Shown here piece after piece: positions 24,868 to 26,256 of a DNA stretch of 26,256 nt (position 1 is its first letter; each line of letters starts with the position of its first letter). The notes under the pieces were generated by a model. It was not told the DNA's origin, did no database searches, and saw only the letters and a program-made list of their open reading frames with translations. The position numbers were made by a program, and so were the translations under genes. Source of the DNA: a bacterium. GTDB taxonomy: Bacteria; Spirochaetota; UBA4802; UBA5550. Location of the stretch: positions 1 through 26,256 of the forward strand of contig JAAENB010000760.1 of assembly GCA_024224995.1 (NCBI GenBank). The letters are read 5' to 3'.

Positions 24868-25728
24868 CTATTTGTGAGGTTCCTGGCAGTCTTTCCTGGC
24901 CGGATTACTTGGGGTGTCCAATGGACCGGATAATGGCGGGTTTGGTACAGTCTTGTCGACTACTCCCAGTCTTTTATTTACGAATAATACTTCAAAAGCA
25001 TGGCCCTGTAATGGGTTAATTTTTTTGTCACAAACGTGATTATTATAATGAACATTAACAAGATAGAATGTCTTTTTTAATTTTTTTATTACCTCAACAT
25101 ATTTTTGTTTCGCTTTCCCGGCTTCATGAAATTCACCAACAAATTGATCAATATTATTTAAAACCTTGTCGGATGTCGTCAGTAAAGAATCCCACTCCGC
25201 CCCTTCAACATCCATTTTTACAAGAAGCTTCTTGCCTTTATCTTTGTTTTTTTCGATTTGAGATGTTAAACTATCAAAAACTCTAACTTCTTTTGCTTCT
25301 TTTCCTTCTATTTTTTCTTTATCTTCTATTTTTTCAAATTTATCTCCCAGGCATTCGTCATAAAAATGAAATTTCGCTCCATCGCAAACAGGCCTTTTAT
25401 TATCAAAACAGTCGTACTGATGTACTGATACTTTTAATTTTTTGGAGATATCACAACCCCATATATCTCTTCCGGCAATACCGTAGGAGTACGCCACCTG
25501 AACATCTTTCAGTAAATTTTCACACATTAAATAACCGCCGTCATGTGGCCCCCCAAAACGTTTTATTGTGCAATTTTTTAGTTTTACTGTCTTTAATTCG
25601 TTATACAATGCTTGTATGTTTTTCTTTTCTTCTATGGTTAGCTTTTTTTCTTTTTTACCGCAACCCGAAAATATTATTATGCCCGGTAAAATTAATACCG
25701 TAAGAATTAGTGTTATCTTTTTTCTCAT
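24868..25728 (-). CDS. Predicted lipoprotein with FkbM/Methyltransf_22-type methyltransferase-like domain
   Basis: A 286-residue protein. I place the start at ATG 25728, with GAGG six bases upstream, rather than the in-frame ATG at 25740. MRKKITLILTVLILPGIIIFSGCGKK is a lipoprotein signal with relaxed lipobox FSGC (Cys23). The mature part carries FGGPHDGGYLMCEN, AYSYGIAGRDIWGCDI (motif I region), VHQYDCF, and KLLVKMDVEGAEWDSLL, the typical motif of FkbM/Methyltransf_22 proteins. The tail (KTVPNPPLSGPLDTPSNPARKDCQ) is shared with the upstream paralogue. A SAM-dependent enzyme lipid-anchored outside the cytoplasm would have no obvious methyl donor, so it may be inactive, use another ligand, or the N-terminus may be a simple anchor. 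It has about eight cysteines. Confidence 0.88.
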   Translation of the reverse strand: MRKKITLILTVLILPGIIIFSGCGKKEKKLTIEEKKNIQALYNELKTVKLKNCTIKRFGGPHDGGYLMCENLLKDVQVAYSYGIAGRDIWGCDISKKLKVSVHQYDCFDNKRPVCDGAKFHFYDECLGDKFEKIEDKEKIEGKEAKEVRVFDSLTSQIEKNKDKGKKLLVKMDVEGAEWDSLLTTSDKVLNNIDQFVGEFHEAGKAKQKYVEVIKKLKKTFYLVNVHYNNHVCDKKINPLQGHAFEVLFVNKRLGVVDKTVPNPPLSGPLDTPSNPARKDCQEPHK

Positions 25729-25827
25729 TTTGAACCTCATCCTGGATAATTTTAGTGTGCCATATCATTATTCTGTTAGGATGATTTGCAAGTTAATTTT
25801 TATTTTTTTTATTTTTACCCGCGTTCT

Positions 25828-26256
25828 TTACTGACAATCTTTCAGCTCGGGATTATTTGGAGAGTCCAATGGGTGGGGTAATACCGGTTCTGGTGCGGTT
25901 TTGTCAATGATCCCTGCTTTTTTATTTACAAATAATATTTCATTAACAGAAGCCGGAAAGAATTTGCTTTTTGGGGTACAACGCCAATTATTATAATGAA
26001 TATTAACAATATAGAATGTCTTTTTTAACTTTTTTATTAGCGCGGTGTATTTAGGATCCCCTTCAAGAAGATCATGAAATTCAATGCCTAATTGATTGAT
26101 ATTACTCAAAACAGCGTCCGATGTCGCCAATAAAGAATCCCATTCCGCGCCTTCAATATCGATTTTCACAACAAGCTTCTTATTTTCATCTTTATTTTTT
26201 GCGATGTGCTCTGTAAAACTAAAATAAAGCCTGTCATCTTTTTTATATGATTTATC
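25828..26256 (-). CDS. Methyltransferase-like paralogue, partial (start beyond window)
   Basis: 142 codons and a TAA stop are visible; the frame is still open at the right edge (26256), so the true N-terminus, including any signal peptide, lies outside the window. The first visible ATG-like codon within the window is a GTG at 26169, which falls inside the conserved KKLVVKIDIEGAEWDSLL motif and cannot be the real start. The rest (SDAVLSNINQLGIEFHDL, KKLKKTFYIVNIHYNNWRC, VNKKAGIIDKTAPEP, LDSPNNPELKDCQ) lines up throughout with the lipoprotein at 24868. It is a tandem duplicate, 99 bases upstream of that gene's start, same strand, probably co-transcribed. Confidence 0.9.
   Translation of the reverse strand, partial: DKSYKKDDRLYFSFTEHIAKNKDENKKLVVKIDIEGAEWDSLLATSDAVLSNINQLGIEFHDLLEGDPKYTALIKKLKKTFYIVNIHYNNWRCTPKSKFFPASVNEILFVNKKAGIIDKTAPEPVLPHPLDSPNNPELKDCQ

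Noticed and set aside
1..26256. CRISPR array, tRNA/rRNA genes, prophage or insertion-sequence genes
   Set aside because: No regularly spaced repeats, no rRNA- or tRNA-like sequences recognised by eye and no transposase or integrase frames.

Overview
The window looks like chromosomal DNA of a diderm (Gram-negative-type) bacterium with moderate GC. At least six proteins carry lipoprotein signal peptides, several with relaxed lipoboxes (F or V at -3, T at -1). The mix of a Yej-type oligopeptide importer, a membrane-anchored SpoIIE/TPR phosphatase, sulfatase-modifying-factor-like and DUF4476-like secreted proteins and an RlmN methylase would fit a spirochaete or a similar environmental diderm. 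That placement is inference only. No rRNA, tRNA, CRISPR array, transposase, integrase or phage gene was seen.

Layout. (1) 1-280 is a repeat-rich leader, followed by a lipoprotein with an M23 peptidase domain set inside an ankyrin repeat (281-1531). A small membrane protein converges on it (1533-1763). (2) Two tandem minus-strand paralogous lipoproteins (1876-5620) each have two Ig-like domains and a seven-repeat SBBP-type propeller. (3) From a divergent intergenic region with a strong promoter and a large inverted repeat, an operon runs rightward: yejB, yejE, a YejA-type binding lipoprotein and two separate ATPases (5844-12240). It probably continues into a lipoprotein, a degenerate histidine-kinase/receiver protein, a PPP-family phosphatase and a FGE-sulfatase-like secreted protein (to 16472). 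The two ATPases, one fused protein (YejF) in E. coli, are separate genes with 331 bp of repeats between them. (4) After a perfect 46-bp palindrome come a 779-residue 6-TM/SpoIIE/TPR phosphatase and rlmN (16566-20012), met by a small convergent ORF. (5) 20282-20732 is non-coding and packed with hairpins. (6) A small secreted Cys protein and a convergent DUF4476-like protein follow; the latter is divergent, from back-to-back promoters, from a cNMP-domain/DASS anion transporter and an ABC_sub_bind-like membrane-anchored protein (to 24811). (7) The right end holds two tandem minus-strand methyltransferase-like paralogues; the complete one is a predicted lipoprotein and the other is cut by the window edge.

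Main points of interest. A dispersed repeat links the window start (116-166, minus) with the ATPase intergenic region (11094-11144, plus), 45 of 51 bases identical. Unusual protein architectures include the M23 domain within an ankyrin repeat, a FGE fold split by about 125 residues, and a lipid-anchored methyltransferase-like pair. I see no clear defence or secondary-metabolite system. All calls come from reading the sequence by eye, without database searches.
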